This document shows, piece after piece, positions 25,412 to 32,715 of a DNA stretch of 32,715 nucleotides (its first letter is position 1; every line of letters begins with the position of its first letter). The notes beneath the pieces are model-generated. The model saw only the letters and a list, made by a program, of their open reading frames with translations. It was not told where the DNA came from and ran no database searches. Origin of the DNA: Candidatus Alistipes avicola (GTDB taxonomy: Bacteria; Bacteroidota; Bacteroidia; Bacteroidales; Rikenellaceae); the NCBI GenBank assembly GCA_019118565.1, contig DWYR01000007.1, positions 1 through 32,715 of the forward strand. Direction: 5' to 3'. Both the position numbers and the translations under genes were made by a program.

Positions 25412-27294
25412 CTACTTGGAAGAATAGTCGAGGATTCTTTTTCTGAGATATGTGGACAGTCTGCCAGATATGCCCATTTTTCTGGCAAGTCTGCTTTTTT
25501 TCGTGTTCAGACTTGTTACCTCCATTTTCGTCATTATACTCATTGTTCCTGCGGAGAATCCACAGCACATGAGAACAATAAGCTTCCTGTCTTCTTCGGT
25601 TAACCACGGAAAATCCTTGAAAAGATCGGGCAGAAACCCTGGAAAAGTTGCCTCCAACATCTTGTCGGCTCTTGCAAAAGTGTTTTCGTCGGAGAATATC
25701 GCTTTGAGGGCATCTTCCATTCTTCTATTGATCATAGGAGTGCCTTCATAGACATAGCAGATGTTGGCGATGGTTTCAGCCATCCTTAACAGATCTCCGT
25801 TCAGGGATATAAGTTCAAGATTGGATGTGGCCTGCCGGATAAGAGATGTCCTGAGCGCCTTGAGATCCTCTTCTTCCTGACGATGACGCTCATAGTTCTT
25901 ACCAATCTCATTCTTTAATTTGATTATCTCTTCCTTGCGGACCTCTATTTCCTGCCGACTATTACGGATATCGTTGCAAAGATTAAGCACTTCGTTCTGG
26001 CTGGTCAGAATCTCCGCCCTTAATGTCTGGACATCATTTACTGCAGCCGCAAGTTCCATTTTCCTGGATCTTTCGCGGATCTTTAACATAAGAGAACCAA
26101 TGGTAGCTATTGTCAGAAGGGATAAGAGAATTAACGAGATAGCAAGGCTTCTTATTTTGTGTTCCTGAAGTTTCCTCTCCAGCAAAGCATTGTCGTATTT
26201 TCTTTCCACATCCATTAACTGTTTATTAAATCCGGCACTTATTATTTTCCCGAAAAGGACGGATACTTTCTTCTCATATTCCAAGGCATCCGCAAAATTT
26301 TTCCTTGCCTCCGCCACATCTCTAAATACCGTATAGTAGTTCATACTATCCGTTATCGTCCGTAGAGCAATCCTTTCAGCAAAAGTTTCGGCCTCGCCGT
26401 AATCTCCCATATCTGTCATGGCTTTGGCTGCAAATCCATAAAAGGTATTGTACAGGGCAATCTCGTTATCATCTTCAGGGACAGGCCCATATTCGGAAAT
26501 TACTTCCCGGGAGATTTCGACTGCAAGAGAATCATTACCAACTAAGTTATAATAGTATAGGTTGACATTGTATGCACTTAGACCACACAATCTGTTATCG
26601 AATATTCTTGCTCCTTCCAAGGCTTTTCCCAGATGCTCCTTGGCTTTATCCACCGAATCAGGATCTGTTATTAGAATGGATGCTATCGCAAGATGGGCAA
26701 ACATCTCCCTCTGAGGAAGATTTGCAGCATGAAAACATTCCAAAGCTGTTCTGTATTTTGGAAGAGCGGCAGGATAATGTACATAATTATCCTGATACAA
26801 CTCACCTAACCTCGTGTTGATCAATCCCAACAATTCCATATTGCCACTACTAGCAAAAAACGATTCAGCTTCCTTATATATGTTCATCGCCTCTTCCGAA
26901 TATCCATGCTCGGACAATACGGCTCCATACATCATCAGCGCACGGGCATAATTGTTCTCAGGACCATGCCGACGATAATATTTCACGGCCTCAGATATGA
27001 TCGTATCATCGAATACAGACTGATAGTTTTTATGATGGGCTTCAGTAAGGAGTAAACTATAATATGCTCTGTCTTTTATCCCGAGTTCTGCACTTCCTAT
27101 ACTGTCTATTGAATCCAACGTGTCAAGTGCTTGCCCTGGGAGCCCGCATCATCAGCCGGTCAGCAGTATCAAGCGTTTTCTTCACGTTATCGTCCGCATT
27201 TGAACAGGAAATACAAAACAGCGCGCCGAGAATCCACAATATCAAAAAGTTCTGCGAATGCCCGTAAAATGTCTGGTTTTTTATTTTTATACAT
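25412..27294 (-). CDS. TPR lipoprotein/transmembrane/HTH regulator, 5' end frameshifted
   Basis: The intact part (25412 to about 27133) encodes an N-terminal array of tetratricopeptide-like helices (about 300 residues), one membrane helix SLAISLILLSLLTIATIGSL, a long coiled coil (about 75 residues) and a C-terminal region LTEEDRKLIVLMCCGFSAGTMSIMTKM...LNTKKSRLARKMG that looks like a LuxR-type helix-turn-helix. This is the known Bacteroidetes layout of a periplasmic TPR sensor with a cytoplasmic DNA-binding end. The reading frame upstream is broken: a lipoprotein signal (LFCISCSNADDN, then DTADRLMMRAPR) is in another frame and joins if one G is removed at 27134-27136. The ATG at 27294 joins that signal if one T is removed at 27244-27248. 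It probably controls the lipoprotein gene downstream. Confidence 0.72.
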
Positions 27295-27432
27295 CTGTAT
27301 TTGACTAATTAATAGCAATATAGCAAATAAACGCTATCGTCCATTTTCCTATTTCCAAATTTTTCTTATTATATCTCCAGCATACGACTCGACCAATTTT
27401 TTGTCTCTTAAAAAAATACAAGAGATGCCGTA

Positions 27433-27466
27433 TGTAAAAAAGTCATGCTTGTATGACTTTTTTACA
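27433..27466. repeat. 14-bp inverted repeat at the -33 region of the M23 gene promoter
   Basis: TGTAAAAAAGTCAT (27433-27446) and its exact inverse ATGACTTTTTTACA (27453-27466) with a 6-base spacer. It lies between the divergent regulator and M23 genes, with the right arm at the -33 position of the TATCTTTG box at 27479. It may be an operator or, less likely, a terminator. The remainder of 27295-27642 is AT-rich with no gene. Confidence 0.7.
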
Positions 27467-27478
27467 CACGACTTTTCG

Positions 27479-27486
27479 TATCTTTG
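27479..27486 (+). promoter_or_regulatory. -7 box of the M23-type lipoprotein gene
   Basis: TATCTTTG matches TAnnTTTG perfectly. The leader to the ATG at 27643 would be about 150 bases, unusually long for this window. The -33 TTG is missing and is replaced by an arm of the inverted repeat. Confidence 0.55.
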
Positions 27487-27642
27487 TGAAAGGACAAAAT
27501 TTTCTTCGGCATCTCCGATCTTCATGATACACTTTTGCCGAATTTTTTTCGTTCTTTTATATAACCGAAGACAATCCGTTAGGCAGCATACGATACGAGG
27601 CCCGCTCGACGAATCTGCTTTTATTTACAACATTTCGCCAAT

Positions 27643-28944
27643 ATGACCAGAACTTTCAGATTCACAGCAGCACTATATTTCCTGTTGCTGTTTGCCGCCG
27701 GATGCGGCCGCACGGAAAAGAACTCCGAAGAGATCATCGAGGAGGCTGAACCCAATCTCATGTATGGCATCGTCGCCGACGACTATCGCATCGACCGTCT
27801 GGTCATCGACCAAGGCGAAACCCTCGGTCAGATCCTAAACCGCTACGGCGTCTCGGCCCAACAGATCGACCAGCTCGACCGCGCTTCCCGGGACATCTTC
27901 CCGCTGCGCAACATCCGGGCCGGACACAACTACACCGTCTTCATCCACGAAGATTCACTCAACTCTCCCCATATCGACTATCTGGTTTACGAACAGAATA
28001 TGTCCCAATACGTCGTATTCGGTCTGGCGAATGACTCGATCAGCGTCACCAAAGGCGAACGGGAATACGAAATCCGACGCAAGAAAAAGACGGCTACCAT
28101 CGAATCTTCCCTCTGGGAAGCGATCGTCGGAGCGGGAATGCCGGCTGCCCTCGCCTCGGAAATGGAGGATATTTACCAATCGACCATCAGTTTCTTCTCG
28201 ATCCAGAAGGGGGACAACTTCACGGTGATCTACGATGAGCGTTACATCGACACCCTCTCGGCAGGCATCGGGCGCATCTGGGGAGCCAAATTCAACTACA
28301 GCGGCAAGACCTATTACGCCATTCCGTTCCGTCAGGGCAACAAAATCGCCTATTGGGACCAGGATGGAAACAGTCTGAAAAAGTTGATGTTGATTACTCC
28401 GCTCAAATATACGCGTATCAGCTCGGGATTCAGCTATCGTCGTCTGCATCCGGTACATAAAGTATACAGAGCCCATACGGGTGTCGATTTCGCTGCACCG
28501 AAAGGGACCCCCGTACATGCCGTAGCCGACGGTACGGTCATCTTCAAAGGTTGGGGCGGCGGAGGCGGCAACACCCTCAAGATCAAACACGACAACGGGT
28601 TTACGACCGGATACCTGCACCTGAACGGCTATGCCAAAGGGATCAACCGGGGAACCCGCGTAACCCAGGGACAGTTGATCGGCTACGTCGGCAGTACGGG
28701 AACGGCCACTGGTCCCCATCTGGACTACCGCGTCTGGAAGAACGGCAAACCGATCAACCCGCTCAAGATTCCTCAGGAACCGGGCAAGCCGATCGAAAAG
28801 GCCAATCGGGAGGCATTCGAATTCGTTCGGGAGCGAATCATGGCCGAACTGGACGGAGAGATTCGGGACGAAGACCGTATTACGCAGTTGGATTCGATCG
28901 TCATCACGCCCCGTGCGACCGATTCGCTTTCAACCAGCAAATAA
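27643..28944 (+). CDS. M23-family peptidase lipoprotein (zinc site variant)
   Basis: The 433-residue protein has a lipoprotein signal with lipobox AAGC and Cys21. Residues about 44-100 form a LysM/OapA-like region (VIDQGETLGQILNRYGVSAQQI ... IRAGHNYTVF). Residues about 265-375 form the M23 (LytM) domain, with His278 and Asp282 in HTGVDFAAP, His326 in GYLHLNG, and GPHLDYRV at 357-364. In LytM-type endopeptidases the last motif is HxH, whose second His binds zinc. Here it is His359-Leu-Asp361. It probably works on peptidoglycan at the inner face of the outer membrane, either as an enzyme with Asp as ligand or as an activator without activity. The cell-wall role is inferred from the domain. Confidence 0.9.
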   Translation: MTRTFRFTAALYFLLLFAAGCGRTEKNSEEIIEEAEPNLMYGIVADDYRIDRLVIDQGETLGQILNRYGVSAQQIDQLDRASRDIFPLRNIRAGHNYTVFIHEDSLNSPHIDYLVYEQNMSQYVVFGLANDSISVTKGEREYEIRRKKKTATIESSLWEAIVGAGMPAALASEMEDIYQSTISFFSIQKGDNFTVIYDERYIDTLSAGIGRIWGAKFNYSGKTYYAIPFRQGNKIAYWDQDGNSLKKLMLITPLKYTRISSGFSYRRLHPVHKVYRAHTGVDFAAPKGTPVHAVADGTVIFKGWGGGGGNTLKIKHDNGFTTGYLHLNGYAKGINRGTRVTQGQLIGYVGSTGTATGPHLDYRVWKNGKPINPLKIPQEPGKPIEKANREAFEFVRERIMAELDGEIRDEDRITQLDSIVITPRATDSLSTSK

Positions 28945-29014
28945 CAGAACCATCGGGAGAGCTATTCTGTCCGTTTTCCAACCGGCATAAGAGTTCTCGG
29001 ATAAACAAACCAAT

Positions 29015-29716
29015 ATGGGAGATAAAAAGACAGGCATCATCATCGTTGCCGGCGGGAAAGGCAATCGTGTCGGCGGAACGCTTCCCAAACAGTTCCGCAT
29101 TTTAGGCCAGCTGCCGGTATTGGCACATACGCTACAGGCATTTGCCCAAGCCCTGCCCGGAGCACCGATCGTCGTGGTTCTTCCTGCCGAACAGATCGAT
29201 TTCTGGAAAGACCTGTCGGCTCGATTCAACACTCCGGCACATACCTGTACGGTTGGCGGCAGCGAGCGCTTCTTCTCCGTCCAACGGGGACTCGCCGCAC
29301 TCCCCGAAACGGTCGATCTGATCGCCGTACACGACGGCGTACGTCCGTTGGTTACCGAAGAGATGATCCTCCGCACGGTCGATTGCGCGGCACACTACGG
29401 CTCCGCTATTCCGGTCGTTGAAGTTGCCGATTCACTGCGTCGGATCACTCCCGAAGGATCCACTCCGGAAAATCGGACACCGCTGCGAATCGTCCAAACG
29501 CCTCAGGTATTCGATGCAAAAATGCTGCGCGATGCCTACCGGACGGAGTTCTGTCCGGATTTCACGGACGATGCTTCGGTATTCGAACGCGCCGGGCTCT
29601 CTGTTACACTATGTCCGGGAGAACGCAGCAACCTGAAAATAACCACGCCGGATGACCTGCTAACCGCACAAGGCATCCTGCTGTGCAGAGAAATGGCCCG
29701 TGAAGAAGACCTATAA
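29015..29716 (+). CDS. ispD: 2-C-methyl-D-erythritol 4-phosphate cytidylyltransferase
   Basis: IspD joins CTP and methylerythritol 4-phosphate in the MEP pathway. The 233-residue protein starts with the CTP-binding loop IIIVAGGKGNRVGGTLPKQF (8-27). It then shows VHDGVRPLV and IPVVEVADSLRR, the two mid-sequence family marks, and LRIVQTPQVFDAKMLRDAY and FTDDASVFERAGLSVTLCPGERSNLKITTPDDL toward the end. All are canonical. It precedes a PH-like membrane protein gene with a 17-base overlap. The M23 gene ends 70 bases upstream. Confidence 0.97.
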   Translation: MGDKKTGIIIVAGGKGNRVGGTLPKQFRILGQLPVLAHTLQAFAQALPGAPIVVVLPAEQIDFWKDLSARFNTPAHTCTVGGSERFFSVQRGLAALPETVDLIAVHDGVRPLVTEEMILRTVDCAAHYGSAIPVVEVADSLRRITPEGSTPENRTPLRIVQTPQVFDAKMLRDAYRTEFCPDFTDDASVFERAGLSVTLCPGERSNLKITTPDDLLTAQGILLCREMAREEDL

Positions 29717-30263
29717 ATATCGTCTGGCCCGTCATACGGTGCGTGCTACCGCGATCTATTTCGCGGTATTCGTCATCGTGGGAGGAGGACTCTTCTTCCT
29801 TTACGAAGGCGGGTTTCTCTCGGCCTGGTTCACCTCCTTCATCGGAGCATTGATTGCCCTCATGTCCCTCTCCGTCCCGCGCAAGATCGTCGTAAACAAT
29901 CGCGGACTCCATATCTTTTGCCTGCTCGACCTCACCGAACTACAACGGGACGAAATTGCTGCTGCCCGACAAGTCGACCCCAAAGAGCTGAAGGGCTTTT
30001 TCCCGATATTCGGAGGGTATGGGTTCTTCGGTTATTACGGCCACTTCCTTGATCTGAAAAACCTGGAGCGTGTTCGTATCTATGCCTCTGAATGGCGTAA
30101 TTTCGTCGAAATAACAGACATCTACGAACGTCGGATCTATGTCTCCTGCTCCCAACCCGAAGAACTCGTACAAGACTTGCAGGTGTTGATCGACCGCAAT
30201 CGGGAAGAGGCAGAAAAAGAGGCCCAGCAAGAAAGTGATCCCGACGACGAAAGTGACAAATAA
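29700..30263 (+). CDS. PH-domain-like membrane protein, GTG start
   Basis: The 187-residue protein begins with GTG inside the end of ispD (17-base overlap) as MKKTYKYRLARHTVR. Two membrane helices follow at about 16-34 and 39-57. The soluble part (RKIVVNNRGLHIFCLLDLTELQRDEI ... NLERVRIYASEWRNFVEITDIYERRIYVSCSQPEELVQDL) looks like a bacterial pleckstrin-homology (bPH) domain. The tail is very acidic and helical (NREEAEKEAQQESDPDDESDK). The role is unknown. Related proteins are thought to sit at the membrane as scaffolds. No pathway link with ispD is implied beyond co-translation. Confidence 0.75.
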   Translation: MKKTYKYRLARHTVRATAIYFAVFVIVGGGLFFLYEGGFLSAWFTSFIGALIALMSLSVPRKIVVNNRGLHIFCLLDLTELQRDEIAAARQVDPKELKGFFPIFGGYGFFGYYGHFLDLKNLERVRIYASEWRNFVEITDIYERRIYVSCSQPEELVQDLQVLIDRNREEAEKEAQQESDPDDESDK

Positions 30264-30290
30264 ATTTATCTTCGCAGATAATCTCAAAAG

Positions 30291-30322
30291 AAAAGCCCGG
30301 AGTTTCACGCTCCGGGCTTTTT
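30291..30322. terminator. Bidirectional terminator between the PH-like and DPP III genes
   Basis: A perfect 12-bp stem (30291-30302 with 30310-30321) with a 7-base loop, A-rich on one side and T-rich on the other. It serves the plus-strand genes and the convergent DPP III gene. Confidence 0.9.
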
Positions 30323-30344
30323 CATTGGCCTGTTTGAACCGCTC

Positions 30345-32369
30345 TTAGTTCAGGTTCGGCAGGAACGAGTAATCACGGCTGTACTCCAACATCTGCTCCA
30401 CGTAGTTGTTCGGGTAGCTGACCTTCACATCGACGATCTTATCACCATCCATCACCAGTTCATATTCAGGATTGACAAATCCGGCATAAGGCTCGATATC
30501 CAATGCAGCATAGCGCTCCAATACCTCCGAGTGAAGTTCAGGATCAACCTTCACGGCATAGGTCTCAACCAATGCCTTACCAGCCTCGTAATCGCCCTCG
30601 GACTTGATGCGCTGCACCTCACGCAGCATCTGACCGAACAGATCGCGCAGTTTCGCATAGTCATTCACCACGATATAGCTCTTGCCATCCTGATTTACCC
30701 ACTCGATCACATTCTCAGCCTTGCCTCGCTCATAGCACCACTCGCAAATCATCTTGCGATTACGCATATGAGCCTCTTCGACGTTCTTGCCCGGCTCGAT
30801 ACGCGACAGCTGCGTCATCATACCGTTCATGATATATTTGGCATACTCGGCATAAGCAACATCCAACGAAGGAATCAAGCCCAGCTCCACCATCTTCTCG
30901 TCACCCAAGTAATAGAGGCCGAACAGATCGGCACGAGCCTCCTCCAGCGTCGAGGTGTAGTTGCGCAACTCATTGCCACGCACTCCCGGAGCCAACTGAC
31001 CCGAACCGTGTCCCAGACACTCGTGCAGGTCGGTATGCAGATCGTCCGCCAGTTTGCCATATTTGGCAATGCGATCGCGATCCTCGGCACGCAGCATGAA
31101 CTCCTCGAGGAATCCGTTGCCCTGTGCCGCCTTGTCGTATGCATAGGTAATGTTGTCGATCGTTACCGATTTCGAGCCATACTCCTTACGGATCCAGTCG
31201 GCATTCGGCAGATTGATACCGATCGGCGTAGCAGGATAGCAATCACCACCCAAAATGGCAGCCGTGATAACCTTCGCAGAAACGCCCTTTACAACCTCCT
31301 TCTTATAGGCTGAATCAACCGGAGAATGATCCTCGAACCACTGCGCGTTATCCGAGATGATCTCGGTACGGTGGCAAGCCTCCTTATCCATGAAGTTAAC
31401 CACAGATTCCCATGAAGCCTTGCGGCCCAGCGGATCGCCGTAATCCTCGATAAAGCCGTTCACGAAATCAACGTTCGAGATGGTATCCTTAACCCACAAT
31501 ACATTATAACGGTCAAACTCTCGCAGATCGCCCGTCTCATAATAAGCGATCAATGCACCGATAGTCGATTTCTGAGGCTCTTTAGCTACCTCCTGGGCCT
31601 TACGCAACCAGTAAACGATCTTCTCGATAGCCGGAGAGTACATACCGCCCACCTTCCAGACACGCTCGCGAATCTCGCCATTCTCATCCTTCACCAATTT
31701 CGAGTTCAAGCCATACGAGATCGGAGTCGGATCATCGGCATCGACCATCTTATGGTAGAAGTCTTCAACCTCCGCCTGCGTTACACCTTCGTAGAAATTG
31801 TTGCTCGACGTAACGATAAGGTCTTCACCCTCGGTCTGGTTCAAGCCCGTACGATAGAGATCGGGGTTGAAGATCGCCTCGCAAACCACGGCACGCAGCG
31901 CATTCAGCTCATCGCCGAACTTCTCAAGCGGAATAGACTCGGTAACCTCGAGGAAGTATTCACGTGAGAACTCGGGCGTGAACTTGTCGTTCGAATAGTG
32001 GTGGTGGATACCGTTGGCAAACCACACCTTCTTAAGATATTTCTCCAGCGCTTTCCACTCGGCCGTCTCACGATCCCCTTCGTAATTCTCGTAAATCACC
32101 TCCAGCGTGCGGCGAATCGGAAGGTTGTATTTGAAATTCTGGTCGAACAGAATATCACGACCGCATTTGGCCGCTTCAGACAGATAATAGATCAACTCTT
32201 TCTCCTCAAGAGGCAACTCCGCGAAACCAGGAACTTCATAACGAAGCACCTTAATATCGTCGAAACGATCGAGGATCCAGGGAGCCTCCGTTTTCGCCTC
32301 TTTCTCTTGACAGGAAATCATGCTCATGGCTGTTAATGTCAAACAAAATGTAATCGGAATTCTACTCAT
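30345..32369 (-). CDS. Dipeptidyl peptidase III-like metallopeptidase, lipoprotein (M49)
   Basis: M49 peptidases remove dipeptides from the N-terminus of short peptides. The 674-residue protein has the zinc motif HECLGHG at 449-455 (metal ligands His449 and His454, catalytic Glu450) and the second motif EEARAD starting at 476, with the third ligand in this pair of Glu. The lipoprotein signal (SMISC, Cys at about 20) places it at the outer membrane or periplasm. Bacteroides thetaiotaomicron DPP III has the same Cys-containing HECLGHG variant, whereas the eukaryotic motif is HELLGHG. It likely scavenges peptides. The promoter is at 32486-32516. Confidence 0.92.
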   Translation of the reverse strand: MSRIPITFCLTLTAMSMISCQEKEAKTEAPWILDRFDDIKVLRYEVPGFAELPLEEKELIYYLSEAAKCGRDILFDQNFKYNLPIRRTLEVIYENYEGDRETAEWKALEKYLKKVWFANGIHHHYSNDKFTPEFSREYFLEVTESIPLEKFGDELNALRAVVCEAIFNPDLYRTGLNQTEGEDLIVTSSNNFYEGVTQAEVEDFYHKMVDADDPTPISYGLNSKLVKDENGEIRERVWKVGGMYSPAIEKIVYWLRKAQEVAKEPQKSTIGALIAYYETGDLREFDRYNVLWVKDTISNVDFVNGFIEDYGDPLGRKASWESVVNFMDKEACHRTEIISDNAQWFEDHSPVDSAYKKEVVKGVSAKVITAAILGGDCYPATPIGINLPNADWIRKEYGSKSVTIDNITYAYDKAAQGNGFLEEFMLRAEDRDRIAKYGKLADDLHTDLHECLGHGSGQLAPGVRGNELRNYTSTLEEARADLFGLYYLGDEKMVELGLIPSLDVAYAEYAKYIMNGMMTQLSRIEPGKNVEEAHMRNRKMICEWCYERGKAENVIEWVNQDGKSYIVVNDYAKLRDLFGQMLREVQRIKSEGDYEAGKALVETYAVKVDPELHSEVLERYAALDIEPYAGFVNPEYELVMDGDKIVDVKVSYPNNYVEQMLEYSRDYSFLPNLN

Positions 32370-32485
32370 CTTTATTGTTTTAAAGGTTCTATCCTCTCGT
32401 TACGCAGACAAGAACCGCCCGAAACCTCCAGAGTCCGTCAGAAGACTATCCTGTTTTCAACATCGGTTCCCATCTCTACAATATA

Positions 32486-32516
32486 CAAAGGTAAGAAAAA
32501 TCCGCGACCGGACAAA
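32486..32516 (-). promoter_or_regulatory. Promoter of the DPP III-like gene
   Basis: On the minus strand: TTTG (32513-32516), a 19-base spacer and TACCTTTG (32486-32493). This leaves a leader of about 110 bases before the ATG at 32369. A 6-bp hairpin (32543-32561) lies just upstream of it. Confidence 0.7.
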
Positions 32517-32580
32517 CACCTCGTATAAGACCTTAAAGTCCTATCCCTTAAGAAGAGGGATTTCTTGCAGTTTTTCAACA

Positions 32581-32617
32581 ATAAAAAAATCCCGACCGGA
32601 TTTCTCTGGTCGGGATT
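32581..32617 (-). terminator. Terminator of the partial gene at the window end
   Basis: On the minus strand a 10-bp stem AATCCCGACC/GGTCGGGATT (32588-32597 with 32608-32617) with a 10-base loop is followed by TTTTTTAT. It lies 23 bases after the stop of the last gene. Confidence 0.85.
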
Positions 32618-32639
32618 GAACGATTAGAATTCGATATCC

Positions 32640-32715
32640 TTACTTAACTTCGTAAGTCAGGCTACTCTCTTTCCACCAAATCCAGTTCTTAATGGCATCC
32701 TCTTGTGCTGCTGAG
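32640..32715 (-). CDS. C-terminal end of an unidentified gene (cut by window end)
   Basis: About 24 codons on the minus strand, ending with TAA at 32640-32642 and reading SAAQEDAIKNWIWWKESS then LTYEVK. The terminator downstream supports a true gene end. The fragment is too short to name the protein. Confidence 0.6.
   Translation of the reverse strand, partial: SAAQEDAIKNWIWWKESSLTYEVK

Noticed and set aside
27433..27466. Palindrome as a terminator
   Set aside because: No gene ends toward it from either side; both neighbours point away from it.
1..32715. tRNA, rRNA, CRISPR array, insertion sequence or prophage
   Set aside because: No cloverleaf, spaced direct repeats, transposase or phage-structure frames were recognised in reading the window.

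Overview
The window looks like a chromosomal segment of an intestinal Bacteroidales bacterium, most likely Alistipes or a close relative (Rikenellaceae). The basis is the gene content: DPP III lipoprotein with an HECLGHG motif, DUF2851 protein, GSCFA protein, about 1100-residue SecA with a C-terminal zinc motif, stand-alone malic enzyme, and LpxK next to a PNP. Repeated promoters of the Bacteroidetes type (TAnnTTTG at -7, with TTG/TTTG 19-20 bases upstream) agree. The genus is inferred from style and was not tested by a search. Most genes are GC-rich housekeeping genes. Two stretches are visibly AT-richer and look accessory: the leucine-rich-repeat lipoprotein at 3.3-4.9 kb and the lipoprotein/TPR-regulator segment at about 23.3-27.5 kb.

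Layout: 1-3.3 kb holds the tail of a nitroreductase, malic enzyme and an MscS-type channel. 3.4-4.9 kb is a surface LRR lipoprotein whose promoter contains an uninterrupted (AT)13 tract between the -33 and -7 boxes. 5.1-8.6 kb carries typA, a small membrane protein, an EamA transporter and a DUF454 protein. 8.6-11.1 kb has rpiB, ispE (minus strand) and a divergent GSCFA protein. 11.2-15.5 kb is a probable operon: an alkaline-phosphatase-superfamily protein that has lost nearly all metal ligands, SufE, a MIP18/DUF59 protein, a shortened DUF2851 protein and a frameshifted EamA transporter. 15.7-20.9 kb carries secA, a dCMP-deaminase-family gene, an SDR oxidoreductase and a nucleotidyltransferase-like protein. 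21.0-23.3 kb is a minus-strand lpxK-PNP-ssb operon. 23.6-27.3 kb has a frameshifted repeat-containing lipoprotein downstream of a TPR/transmembrane/HTH regulator whose 5' end is also frameshifted. 27.6-30.3 kb carries an M23 peptidase-like lipoprotein, ispD and a PH-domain-like membrane protein. 30.3-32.4 kb is the DPP III lipoprotein, and the end of another minus-strand gene closes the window.

Working relations: ispE and ispD both serve the MEP isoprenoid pathway but sit 19 kb apart. SufE and the MIP18 protein point to Fe-S cluster assembly. lpxK makes lipid A. secA exports the several lipoproteins found here. No tRNA, rRNA, CRISPR array, insertion sequence or phage gene was recognised. The strongest leads for something new are the phase-variable-looking promoter of the LRR lipoprotein, the apparently non-catalytic phosphatase-fold protein in the Fe-S gene cluster, and the decaying or phase-variable lipoprotein/regulator pair.
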